This document shows positions 6,754 through 12,662 of a stretch of 12,662 bases of DNA, piece by piece. Position 1 is the first letter of the stretch. Each line of letters starts with the position of its first letter. Origin of the DNA: an uncultured Rhizobiaceae group bacterium (GTDB lineage Bacteria > Pseudomonadota > Alphaproteobacteria > Rhizobiales > Rhizobiaceae). The translations under genes were made by a program, and so were the position numbers. The notes below the pieces were generated by a model. That model was not told the origin of the DNA, did no database searches, and was given only the letters and a program-made list of their open reading frames with translations. The stretch covers positions 1-12,662 of the forward strand of contig CALDZZ010000089.1 of the NCBI GenBank assembly GCA_937944075.1, in the 5' to 3' direction.

Positions 6754-8250
6754 ATGGCCAAATTACCTACTTTTACCTTCGCAAAGAATGCAATTCCTGC
6801 AAATGGCACACTTGTTGTTGTGATGCCTCTGGATGGAAAATTGCCTCCGCTTGTCAAAGGCATGGCCTGTGGCAAACAGCTGGAGCGTGCCATTTCAGTT
6901 GAGAAGTTTACGGGTAAATCCGGTTCAATGCTGACGCTTGTTGCCCCTGAAGCCGGGCCTGACAAGGTTATCCTGATGGGGTGCGGAAAGCCCTCCGAGA
7001 TGAACGAGACTGCAGCCTACAAGGTTGGCGGCAAGATATTTGCTGCAACCGGCACACAGGAAACTGTTACAATCCTTACGGAGACTGCGGCAAAGGCCAA
7101 TGCACTTTCTGCTGAAGCCATTGCCAATATCGCATGTGGTGCAAAATTGCGTGCCTACAAGTTTGATGACTATCTGACCCAAGGGCGTGAGGCTGACAAG
7201 AAACCGAAAAAGGTTGCAAAGTACAAGGTAGGGACTGATGAGCTTGCTGCAACCAAAAAGGCCTGGGCAAGGGCTGACGGGGTGAGTGATGGCGTCAATG
7301 TTGCGCGACAACTTGTGAATGAGCCTCCCAATACGCTAGGTCCGGTAGAATTTGCCAAGGAAGCGCAAAAACTCAAAAAACTTGGCATGAAGGTTCAGGT
7401 TTTGGGCGTTGCTGAAATGAAGAAGCTGGGCATGGGCGCCTTGCTTGGTGTCTCCCAAGGATCTGCGGATGACCGTCAGGCTCGCATGGCCATTATGCAA
7501 TGGGAAGGCGGCAAGAAAGACGAACAGCCGCTTGCATTCATTGGCAAGGGGGTTGTGTTTGATACGGGTGGCATTTCTCTCAAGCCCGGTGGTGGCATGG
7601 AAGACATGAAAGGGGATATGGGTGGAGCTGCTGCTGTAACGGGTCTTATGCATGCCCTTGCTGCCAGAAAGGCCAAGGTCAATGCGGTGGGGATTATCGG
7701 GCTGGTAGAAAACATGCCTGACGCAAATGCGCAAAGACCGGGCGATATTGTTACCTCAATGTCTGGTCAAACCATTGAAATCATTAATACAGATGCTGAA
7801 GGCAGGCTCGTGCTAGCTGATGCGCTATGGTATTGTCAGAAGCGTTTCAAACCCAAATTCATGATTAATCTGGCAACACTGACCGGAGCCATTCTGGTGG
7901 CGCTTGGCAAGGAACATGCCGGCATTTTCTCAAATGATGATGAATTGGCGGATAACCTGTTCAAGGCAGGTCAGATGACAGAGGAAAAGGTCTGGCGCCT
8001 GCCGCTCAATGAGGCTTACGACAAGCTGATTGACACCAAGAACGCAGACATGAAAAACACGGGTGGACGCTACGCAGGCTCAATCACGGCAGGGCAGTTC
8101 CTGCAACGGTTTGTGAATGATGTTCCGTGGGTGCATATTGATGTTGCCGGCATGGCAATGGGATCCAAGACAAATGAATATAATCAGTCCTGGGGTTCAG
8201 GCTATGGCGTTCGCCTTTTGGACAGGCTTGTCGCTGAATTTTATGAATAA
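6754..8250 (+). CDS. pepA: Leucyl aminopeptidase (M17 family) PepA
   Basis: PepA is a cytoplasmic hexameric two-metal aminopeptidase that removes N-terminal residues from peptides. In E. coli it also binds DNA as a cofactor for Xer recombination and carAB control. The protein has 498 residues, the usual length. The M17 signature NTDAEGRL is at 345-352. Metal and catalytic residues can be placed by analogy with E. coli PepA: K265, D270, K277, D288, D347, E349 and R351, a constant offset of five. All are present, so the enzyme should be active. I chose the ATG at 6754 because GGAG lies 5 nt upstream and the protein then begins MAKLPTFTF. An in-frame TTG at 6685 would lie inside the leader hairpin. 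The N-terminal domain (about 1-165) is the variable macro-like domain, ending in a lysine-rich stretch at 149-158. Confidence 0.97.
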   Translation: MAKLPTFTFAKNAIPANGTLVVVMPLDGKLPPLVKGMACGKQLERAISVEKFTGKSGSMLTLVAPEAGPDKVILMGCGKPSEMNETAAYKVGGKIFAATGTQETVTILTETAAKANALSAEAIANIACGAKLRAYKFDDYLTQGREADKKPKKVAKYKVGTDELAATKKAWARADGVSDGVNVARQLVNEPPNTLGPVEFAKEAQKLKKLGMKVQVLGVAEMKKLGMGALLGVSQGSADDRQARMAIMQWEGGKKDEQPLAFIGKGVVFDTGGISLKPGGGMEDMKGDMGGAAAVTGLMHALAARKAKVNAVGIIGLVENMPDANAQRPGDIVTSMSGQTIEIINTDAEGRLVLADALWYCQKRFKPKFMINLATLTGAILVALGKEHAGIFSNDDELADNLFKAGQMTEEKVWRLPLNEAYDKLIDTKNADMKNTGGRYAGSITAGQFLQRFVNDVPWVHIDVAGMAMGSKTNEYNQSWGSGYGVRLLDRLVAEFYE

Positions 8251-8263
8251 CCCGAAAATATTG

Positions 8264-8291
8264 CTCCCGCACTCATAAGTGAATGCGGGAG
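8264..8291. terminator. Hairpin between convergent pepA and the LysM gene
   Basis: CTCCCGCA (8264-8271) and TGCGGGAG (8284-8291) pair perfectly around a 12-nt loop, between the ends of two converging genes. On the minus strand the hairpin is followed by a short T-rich stretch (CAATATTTT), so it fits a terminator better in that direction. No U-run follows on the plus strand. It may serve both genes. Confidence 0.6.
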
Positions 8292-8300
8292 GGTGTCATG

Positions 8301-8900
8301 TTAACGTGAAACGACCAGTTTCATGCCAGGTCTAAGAAGACGTGGGTTTTCAATACCGTTCATGGCCATGATTTCTTTGGTGCCAATTTTGAATTTACGG
8401 CTGATTGCGCTGATCGTATCGCCCGGTTGAACAACATGAAGCTGTTCGTTACCTGTCAGGACGACCTTTTGTTGCTTGGTTTTATCACCCAAGCGCGCAG
8501 AATCCTTCTTGATGGGTTTGATTACGGTTGTTTTTACAGGTCGTGTGATCGACTTTTTAACAGTAGCCGTTTTGGTCAGGTCAATCTGGCGAACTTTTCG
8601 CTTCAGGTTTTCCTTTGTGCTTAAAACGCCGCCTGGCCACTGGTTTTCTGCTGAAGAACTCGCCAATTGGTTTCCCGGTTTGCTGCTTTGCAAGAACTGG
8701 TAACCGGCATAGCCTGTGATGGCGAGAAGGATAACCAGGCCGCTTTTCATCAAAAGACCGCCAAATCCATAACTCGTATCTTCTTCGTAATAGAGATGCT
8801 CTGGGCCTAAAGACACCGCCGGCTCATTTTCCCAGTCCAGGGATTGCTCACTGAAATTGGGTTCTACTCTGCGTTCCGCAGACATACAAACTTCATACAT
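8301..8900 (-). CDS. Single-pass membrane protein with a C-terminal LysM domain
   Basis: The 199-residue protein has an acidic N-terminal part (about 1-48) with no signal peptide and one membrane segment (about 52-70). A long lysine/threonine-rich linker (about 95-147) leads to a LysM domain (about 153-198), which begins LHVVQPGDTISAISRKF and ends PGMKLVVSR. LysM binds the N-acetylglucosamine sugars of peptidoglycan. The expected layout is N-terminus in the cytoplasm and LysM in the periplasm, holding the protein between membrane and wall. No catalytic domain is present. The start could be the ATG at 8900 (GTGAG about 8 nt upstream) or the internal ATG at 8885, and neither ribosome site is strong. 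It converges with pepA and has its own AT-rich upstream region. I know no specific name or partner for it. Confidence 0.85.
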   Translation of the reverse strand: MYEVCMSAERRVEPNFSEQSLDWENEPAVSLGPEHLYYEEDTSYGFGGLLMKSGLVILLAITGYAGYQFLQSSKPGNQLASSSAENQWPGGVLSTKENLKRKVRQIDLTKTATVKKSITRPVKTTVIKPIKKDSARLGDKTKQQKVVLTGNEQLHVVQPGDTISAISRKFKIGTKEIMAMNGIENPRLLRPGMKLVVSR

Positions 8901-9032
8901 GATGATTACTCACTACATTTATCAACTCGTTAAAATTATAATAAAACGGTTAACAAATTACGTAACGGTAATACGTTTTTAAGCATAAGAGTGTGATTTT
9001 GATAAAATTTTATATAAATCAATATCTTAAGG
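8901..9032 (-). promoter_or_regulatory. AT-rich upstream region with repeats, LysM gene promoter
   Basis: This 132-nt stretch is the most AT-rich part of the window. On the minus strand a perfect -10 hexamer, TATAAT, lies at 8940-8935, about 35 nt before the LysM gene, but no good -35 lies at the right distance. Just upstream are two related sequences, AACGGTTAAC (8945-8954) and AACGGTAATAC (8964-8974). The second lies within ACGTA-N7-TACGT (8960-8976). Their starts are 19 nt apart, close to two helical turns, so they could be a paired operator. A 12-bp palindrome, ATAAAATTTTAT (9002-9013), lies nearer the end of the next gene. No clear terminator is seen for that gene. Confidence 0.35.
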
Positions 9033-9458
9033 CTATTTGTAACCCTGCCAGAGTAGCTGTCTGTAGAAATTGAGTGCTGCATTGTAAGTTTCTTTTGCGC
9101 TTTCATAGCGCTGGGAAAATGCTTGAAACTCTTCGCTTCCGATGCGGCCGCGCTGTCTTTGCCGCTCTGTGTTCCTGGCTAAACGATTTATAACCCGCCA
9201 ATTTGCCTCCATGCTTTTTCTGTAAGCTTCAAGAGAGCCATTTTTGGAAAACCTGCTGGTCTCATCAAGGGGCGACTGAAGTGTTTTAAGGGTTTCTTTC
9301 GAAATAAAGCTGGTCAAAATGTCCTGCGGTGTTGACTCTGATGTATTGCAGACCAGAATGTTGTTTTCCAGTTTACAGCCTTCTGCCAGTACACTTGTTG
9401 GGTTGACTGCAATTGCCAAGAAAAATGGTATTGCGCAAAGAAATGGATGAATTTTCAT
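9033..9458 (-). CDS. Small secreted protein of unknown function with two cysteines
   Basis: I do not recognise this 141-residue protein. It has a typical signal peptide: a hydrophobic core at about 5-18 and likely cleavage after VLA at residue 25. That leaves a mature periplasmic protein of about 116 residues. Cys28 and Cys37 lie close together near the mature N-terminus and could form a disulfide. The segment from about 76 to 137 is rich in Arg, Glu and Gln, looks helical (for example RLARNTERQRQRGRIGSEEF), and ends in an aromatic tail, FYRQLLWQGYK. There is no lipobox and no membrane segment beyond the signal. A GGGGGGT Shine-Dalgarno precedes the ATG. It is divergent from holC and separated from the LysM gene by 132 nt, so it is probably transcribed alone. 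Confidence 0.8.
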   Translation of the reverse strand: MKIHPFLCAIPFFLAIAVNPTSVLAEGCKLENNILVCNTSESTPQDILTSFISKETLKTLQSPLDETSRFSKNGSLEAYRKSMEANWRVINRLARNTERQRQRGRIGSEEFQAFSQRYESAKETYNAALNFYRQLLWQGYK

Positions 9459-9478
9459 AGTTACCCCCCGAAAAATTA

Positions 9479-9501
9479 GCCTTTGGCAAAATTTTGTAGG
9501 C
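9479..9501. promoter_or_regulatory. Palindrome between the secreted-protein gene and holC
   Basis: The 85-nt divergent gap contains the perfect palindrome CAAAATTTTG (9487-9496), flanked by GCCT (9479-9482) and its inverse AGGC (9498-9501), slightly off-centre. It could be a shared operator. I found no promoter with good boxes for either gene, and holC has a weak ribosome site. Confidence 0.25.
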
Positions 9502-9543
9502 AGACAGGATTTGAGTCAAGCGCAAGTGTGATAACAATCCAGA

Positions 9544-10005
9544 ATGAGTGAAATTCTGTTTTATCACATGACTGAACGTACACTGGAGCAGATACTGCCC
9601 GGCTTGCTTGAAAAATCTCGCTCAAGAGGCTGGAAAGTTGTTGTTCAATTGGGTTCACAAGAACGCGTAGAAGCGGTTGATGCCCATTTATGGTCGTATC
9701 GCGATGAAAGTTTTTTGGCACACGGTTTCATTCGTGATGGAACAGAGAATTTGCAACCGATATGGCTCACGGCAGAAGATGACAACCCGAATGATGCCAA
9801 GATCAGGTTTTTGAATGGTGGTGCGCAGCTGGATGATCCATCCGCCTATGATCGCATCGTCTATATGTTTGACGGGCATGACAATGAAGCGGTGGAGCAT
9901 GCGAGAAGTCGCTGGAAGTTTCACAAGGAAGCTTCCGGGGCTGACGAACACCAACAAACCTACTGGCAGCAAAATCCGAATGGTGGCTGGGAGAAAAAGG
10001 CATGA
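9544..10005 (+). CDS. holC: DNA polymerase III chi subunit HolC
   Basis: HolC (chi) links the clamp-loader complex, through psi where present, to single-stranded DNA-binding protein at the replication fork. The 153-residue protein carries the family's landmarks: WKVVVQLGSQERVEAVDAHLW (about 30-50), then YRDESFLAHG (about 52-61), QPIWL, YDRIVYMFDGHDNEAVEHAR (about 102-121), and the end YWQQNPNGGWEKKA. The ATG at 9544 gives the usual start, MSEILFYHMTE, though no strong Shine-Dalgarno precedes it. Its stop overlaps the next gene's ATG (ATGA at 10002-10005), so the two are co-translated. A holC near pepA is common in related alphaproteobacteria, but here two minus-strand genes separate them. Confidence 0.93.
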   Translation: MSEILFYHMTERTLEQILPGLLEKSRSRGWKVVVQLGSQERVEAVDAHLWSYRDESFLAHGFIRDGTENLQPIWLTAEDDNPNDAKIRFLNGGAQLDDPSAYDRIVYMFDGHDNEAVEHARSRWKFHKEASGADEHQQTYWQQNPNGGWEKKA

Positions 10006-10703
10006 GCGAAGAAAGTCGTGACAATTTCCTCAAGCGCCGGAACTCAAGGAAACTTGCGGTCAATCAGCTTGAAAAGGACAAGCTGCATTCAAATCCAAGG
10101 CGGGATGAATTTTTTGAAGCAGTGTATGATCAAGCAGTTGGTGATGCTGCTAATGTGCCTTGGGCAGACCTGGAGGCCAAGCAAAAGCTTGTGGACTGGC
10201 TTAACAACAATTCCGATCATTCAGGCAGGGCAATCGATGTGGGGTGTGGATTGGGTGATAACGCAGAAGCACTGGCTAATGCTGGCTATGAGACAATTGG
10301 TTTTGATTTTTCCCAAAAGGCGATTGATTGGGCCAACAATCGTTTTCCTAAAAGTGCCGTGCGTTATCAAAAGGCAGACTTGTTTGATTTGCCTGATGAG
10401 TGGAAAGGGCGATTTGATCTCGTGCATGAGTGCTATACGCTTCAATCCATTCCGCCAGAAACGCTTGAAAACTCAATTCCTGCTATTGCCAGCCTGGTTG
10501 CGCCTGAAGGACTATTGCTGGTTTATAGCCGTGTCAGAAAAAATGGCGAAGAAGTTGAGGGGCCACCTTGGCCATTGGAAGAAGACGCGGTCATGCGCTT
10601 TGTAGACCACGGGCTAAAGCTTGAATCACATGATGATTTCATTCTGGACTGGAAGGATCGCAAGGTGCCGCACGTATTTTATGTCTGGAGGAAATCAGCA
10701 TGA
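10002..10703 (+). CDS. Class I SAM-dependent methyltransferase, thiopurine methyltransferase-like
   Basis: This 233-residue cytoplasmic enzyme has the class I methyltransferase fold. Motif I is AIDVGCGLGDNAEAL (77-91). The acidic end of strand 2 is GFDFS (100-104), and KADLFDLP (124-131) is the adenine-side motif. VHECYTLQSIP (141-151) forms strand 4. PWADLEAKQKL (53-63) before motif I resembles the substrate-side entry of thiopurine and TehB-like methyltransferases. The substrate cannot be told from sequence: a small thiol, a metalloid or an unrelated compound are all possible. It overlaps holC and the following gene by 4 nt each, so it belongs to one translationally coupled unit. I know no functional link between a chi subunit and a methyltransferase, and the grouping may only reflect a shared promoter. 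Confidence 0.88.
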   Translation: MSEESRDNFLKRRNSRKLAVNQLEKDKLHSNPRRDEFFEAVYDQAVGDAANVPWADLEAKQKLVDWLNNNSDHSGRAIDVGCGLGDNAEALANAGYETIGFDFSQKAIDWANNRFPKSAVRYQKADLFDLPDEWKGRFDLVHECYTLQSIPPETLENSIPAIASLVAPEGLLLVYSRVRKNGEEVEGPPWPLEEDAVMRFVDHGLKLESHDDFILDWKDRKVPHVFYVWRKSA

Positions 10704-11302
10704 AGAAAATCGGGCTTTTGCTGATTGTCATTGCGCGATCAATCGGGTTGGTTCTGCCATGGGCAAAATTGAACTTTGATGAAAACGTTGTGTCTGAAGT
10801 TTCGTTTCCTGAGTTTCACAAAACGGGTAAGGCTGAACAAACGGTTTTATTGACCAAAGCAGACAACCCCCTGCGCATAAGGTTTGTTGCCCGCTACAAG
10901 GTTGGAGGGCTTTTGCCACCTGTCAAGATACCCTTGCAGGTAAAGCTGAGTGACAGGGATGGCACACTCATTGGAGCGATTATATCGTTTCCGACCAATG
11001 GCATTGATACTGGTACTGAACAACCCAAAACCAGAAGTGGTACACATCTGCTTGCTACTGTCCAACATGACGGCCTGCACAAGCTGGAAATTGAGTTTGC
11101 ACCCAACAAGAACAATAACGGGATCGAAAAGCCGGACGTTGATGTGATTACCGCTTCCTTTGTTGCAAATGCCGCGCCTGTAGAAAATCAATATCAAATA
11201 CCTGCTTTGATTTTGGGGCTTTTGGGTTTTTATCTGCTCATTCGTTCACGACGGTCCGGCAAGTCCAAAGCCAAGTCACAACCCCATAAGTGGGGGAGGT
11301 AA
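10700..11302 (+). CDS. Membrane protein of unknown function with a periplasmic beta-rich domain
   Basis: I do not recognise this 200-residue protein. It starts with a hydrophobic segment (about 4-22, broken by Arg13), which is either a signal peptide or a membrane anchor. A soluble region of about 140 residues follows (about 23-163) with alternating hydrophobic strands and many Pro, Gly and Asn turns, as in a beta-sandwich. A second membrane segment (about 165-181) and a very basic tail (IRSRRSGKSKAKSQPHK) end it. The basic tail suggests the C-terminus is in the cytoplasm and the middle domain is outside. It has no cysteine, so no disulfide. It overlaps the methyltransferase by 4 nt (ATGA) and is last in the holC operon. 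Confidence 0.75.
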   Translation: MKKIGLLLIVIARSIGLVLPWAKLNFDENVVSEVSFPEFHKTGKAEQTVLLTKADNPLRIRFVARYKVGGLLPPVKIPLQVKLSDRDGTLIGAIISFPTNGIDTGTEQPKTRSGTHLLATVQHDGLHKLEIEFAPNKNNNGIEKPDVDVITASFVANAAPVENQYQIPALILGLLGFYLLIRSRRSGKSKAKSQPHKWGR

Positions 11303-11317
11303 TGCCCGTTTCGGGCA
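11303..11317 (+). terminator. Short hairpin after the holC operon
   Basis: TGCCCG (11303-11308) and CGGGCA (11312-11317) pair perfectly around a TTT loop, directly after the stop of the last operon gene. A second small hairpin, CCCCA-TAAG-TGGGG (11282-11295), lies in the last codons just before. No proper U-run follows, only GCTCTTGAATT, so termination may be weak or Rho-assisted. The remaining 94 nt to the next gene hold nothing else I can name. Confidence 0.45.
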
Positions 11318-11411
11318 GCTCTTGAATTGATTCTGATTATTTCTGTAACAAGCTGAAATTATTGCATATTATTTGCGTCGGCATGTTCTTTCAAAGCGAC
11401 TATCAAGCACT

Positions 11412-12197
11412 CTAGTGATCTGAATTAAACGCTGGTTTTGCTTCATCAGATTTATTGTTTTCAGCGGGTTTTTCATCCGATGATGCTTCGGTTATCAGAC
11501 TATCATCGATTATTTCGCCCTTGTTAAGCGTTAAAACCCGATTGCACAATTTGTTCAGTAATTGCTGGTTGTGGGTAGCAACAACCATAAGCTTGGCTTG
11601 TTCTACAAACTCCAGCAGACGGTTTGCAGCCTTGGCCTGGAAGTCCCTGTCACCAGCGCCAATCCACTCGTCAATTAATAGAATGTCCGGATTGCTGTGC
11701 AATAATATTGAAATGGCAAGGCGTGCTCTCATGCCGGCTGAATAAGTATAAAGCGGATCATTGATGGCTTCTTCGAGTTCTGAAAATGCGATAATGGAAT
11801 CGGCTTTCTTGCGCATTTCGTTAATGCTCATATCCAGATGAAGGCCGCGCAATATGATGTTTTCGTAACCGCTTGCTTCCGCCTGCAAACCGAATTGGGG
11901 GTTGATCACACACAGCAATCGACCATTGCTTGTGAGTGTTCCTGTTTTTGGGTGATATATTCCTGAGAGCAGTTTTAGAAGCGTCGTCTTGCCTGAACCA
12001 TTTCTTCCGGTAAGGCCAACACGGTCGCCTTCATTAATTTCAATGGAGATGTTTTTGAGAACTGTCCGGTTTATGCGCTCACTGCTGCCAATGTTTGTAA
12101 ACAGGCCACGAATAGAAAACAGACTCTCGTTTTGCTGTTGACGGACAAGGGGTAATTCCAGACTGGCGTTATCGGCCTTGATGAAGAACTTGCTCAT
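11412..12197 (-). CDS. ABC-2 type polysaccharide exporter, ATP-binding subunit (Wzt/KpsT-like)
   Basis: This 261-residue ATPase powers export of a surface polysaccharide (O-antigen, capsule or similar) across the inner membrane with the permease encoded just upstream. Walker A, GRNGSGKTT, is at 64-72, and the Q-loop region is near Gln101. The signature is YSAGMRARL (152-160), the degenerate form typical of polysaccharide exporters. Walker B is ILLIDEWIGAGD (172-183) with catalytic Glu177, and the H-loop is His209. SGYENIILRG (109-118) is also typical of the Wzt/RfbB group. It lacks the C-terminal carbohydrate-binding domain of long Wzt proteins and ends in a short acidic, disordered tail (about 237-261). 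A GGGAG lies about 8 nt before the ATG. The gap to the permease gene is 12 nt, so they form an operon. Confidence 0.93.
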   Translation of the reverse strand: MSKFFIKADNASLELPLVRQQQNESLFSIRGLFTNIGSSERINRTVLKNISIEINEGDRVGLTGRNGSGKTTLLKLLSGIYHPKTGTLTSNGRLLCVINPQFGLQAEASGYENIILRGLHLDMSINEMRKKADSIIAFSELEEAINDPLYTYSAGMRARLAISILLHSNPDILLIDEWIGAGDRDFQAKAANRLLEFVEQAKLMVVATHNQQLLNKLCNRVLTLNKGEIIDDSLITEASSDEKPAENNKSDEAKPAFNSDH

Positions 12198-12209
12198 GGT
12201 CGTTCTCCC

Positions 12210-12662
12210 TTACAGCCACGTCAGCACTTGTCGTGCATTCTGCCTGTGAACGAACCACGCCAGCGCCCAGGCGACTGCAACAAGGGAAATGGCGACAATC
12301 CAGTTTTTCAGCTCTATGGGCTGGCCGATCATGGGATCGCGAATGATTTCCATCATGTGATAGAAAGGATTGAAATCCAGCACAAACTGGCGACTGCCTT
12401 TTGCCATCTCTGGCAGCCATATGATGGGGGTTACGAAAAACGTGACAGCCATGATGCTCAGTATTGTGTTTTCCAAATCCCTGAACCGAAGACAGGCTAC
12501 AGACAGAACAAAGCCTATGGGCAAGGCGGCTGCAAAGTTGATCAACAAACCCAGAATTGCCAACGGCAAGCCGTACCAGTGGGGAAGGGCAAAGAAAAGA
12601 CTGATGAGAACTGAGACTGAAATGTTAAACCCGAACAGAAAGGTGTTTTTTGAAATATTGCT
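12210..12662 (-). CDS. ABC-2 type polysaccharide exporter, permease subunit, C-terminal part
   Basis: The right edge cuts this gene. The visible 150 residues are the C-terminal part of a Wzm/KpsM-like permease, which forms the membrane channel for the polysaccharide. Four hydrophobic segments are visible at about residues 7-27, 31-57, 68-86 and 127-144 of the visible part. The conserved motif NPFYHMMEIIRDPMIGQP lies between the third and fourth, and LRFRDLENTI between the second and third is also typical of the family. The frame stays open to the window edge, so the start lies outside. It is upstream of, and 12 nt from, the ATPase gene. Confidence 0.92.
   Translation of the reverse strand, partial: SNISKNTFLFGFNISVSVLISLFFALPHWYGLPLAILGLLINFAAALPIGFVLSVACLRFRDLENTILSIMAVTFFVTPIIWLPEMAKGSRQFVLDFNPFYHMMEIIRDPMIGQPIELKNWIVAISLVAVAWALAWFVHRQNARQVLTWL

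Noticed and set aside
6925..7734. Long open frames on the minus strand inside pepA (128 and 132 codons)
   Set aside because: They lie opposite a clearly conserved enzyme, have no recognisable domain and no good ribosome site, and are low-complexity mirror products of pepA codons.
8928..8965. CtrA-like TTAA half-sites upstream of the LysM gene
   Set aside because: TTAA occurs more than once here, but no pair has the required 7-nt spacing, and such half-sites are expected in very AT-rich DNA.
9459..9543. sigma-70 promoter for holC using TTGGCA or TTGAGT as the -35
   Set aside because: No -10 box lies at an acceptable distance from either candidate.
1..12662. Mobile elements, CRISPR arrays, toxin-antitoxin pairs, tRNA or rRNA genes
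   Set aside because: I found no transposase, integrase, spaced direct repeats, RNA-gene structure or paired small toxin genes. Gene order and style are those of a conserved chromosome.

Overview
The window looks like chromosomal core and cell-envelope DNA from an alphaproteobacterium, probably of the Hyphomicrobiales (Rhizobiales) type. This rests on the gene order lptF-lptG-lptD-surA-pdxA facing pepA, with holC nearby, and on the style of the proteins: an alphaproteobacterial HolC, a short LptD with a CxxC pair, and a SurA-like protein with a degraded parvulin domain. Base composition is only moderately GC, which would suit a marine lineage better than a soil rhizobium. The lineage call is inference from memory, not from a search.

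Region 1 (1-6461, all minus strand) is an envelope-assembly operon read from right to left: lptF, lptG, lptD, surA, pdxA. LptF and LptG form the inner-membrane permease that extracts LPS. LptD is the outer-membrane barrel that inserts it. The SurA-like protein would help fold outer-membrane proteins such as LptD. PdxA, cut by the left edge, makes a vitamin B6 precursor. lptF and lptG overlap by 4 nt, lptG and lptD are 2 nt apart, and surA and pdxA are 5 nt apart, so most of the run is probably translationally coupled. The one real gap, between lptD and surA, holds an inverted repeat.

Region 2 (6462-8300) is a divergent control region of about 290 nt followed by pepA (leucyl aminopeptidase, plus strand). 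The control region holds a candidate promoter, three GANTC sites, a 7-codon open frame and a perfect 9-bp hairpin. A GC-rich hairpin ends pepA.

Region 3 (8301-9458, minus strand) has two single genes that I cannot assign to a pathway: a membrane-anchored LysM protein, and a small secreted protein with two cysteines. The DNA between them is very AT-rich and carries repeats that could be a promoter and operator.

Region 4 (9544-11302, plus strand) is a tightly overlapping three-gene operon: holC (DNA polymerase III chi subunit), a class I SAM-dependent methyltransferase, and a protein with two membrane segments that I do not recognise. A short hairpin follows.

Region 5 (11412-12662, minus strand) is an ABC-2 type polysaccharide exporter: a Wzt/KpsT-like ATPase and the C-terminal part of its permease, cut by the right edge. 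It probably exports O-antigen, capsule or another surface polymer.

I see no rRNA, tRNA, CRISPR array, insertion sequence or phage gene. The window is mainly conserved housekeeping DNA. The least explained parts are the two minus-strand genes at 8301-9458, the last gene of the holC operon, and the pepA leader. I did not find a convincing new multi-gene system.
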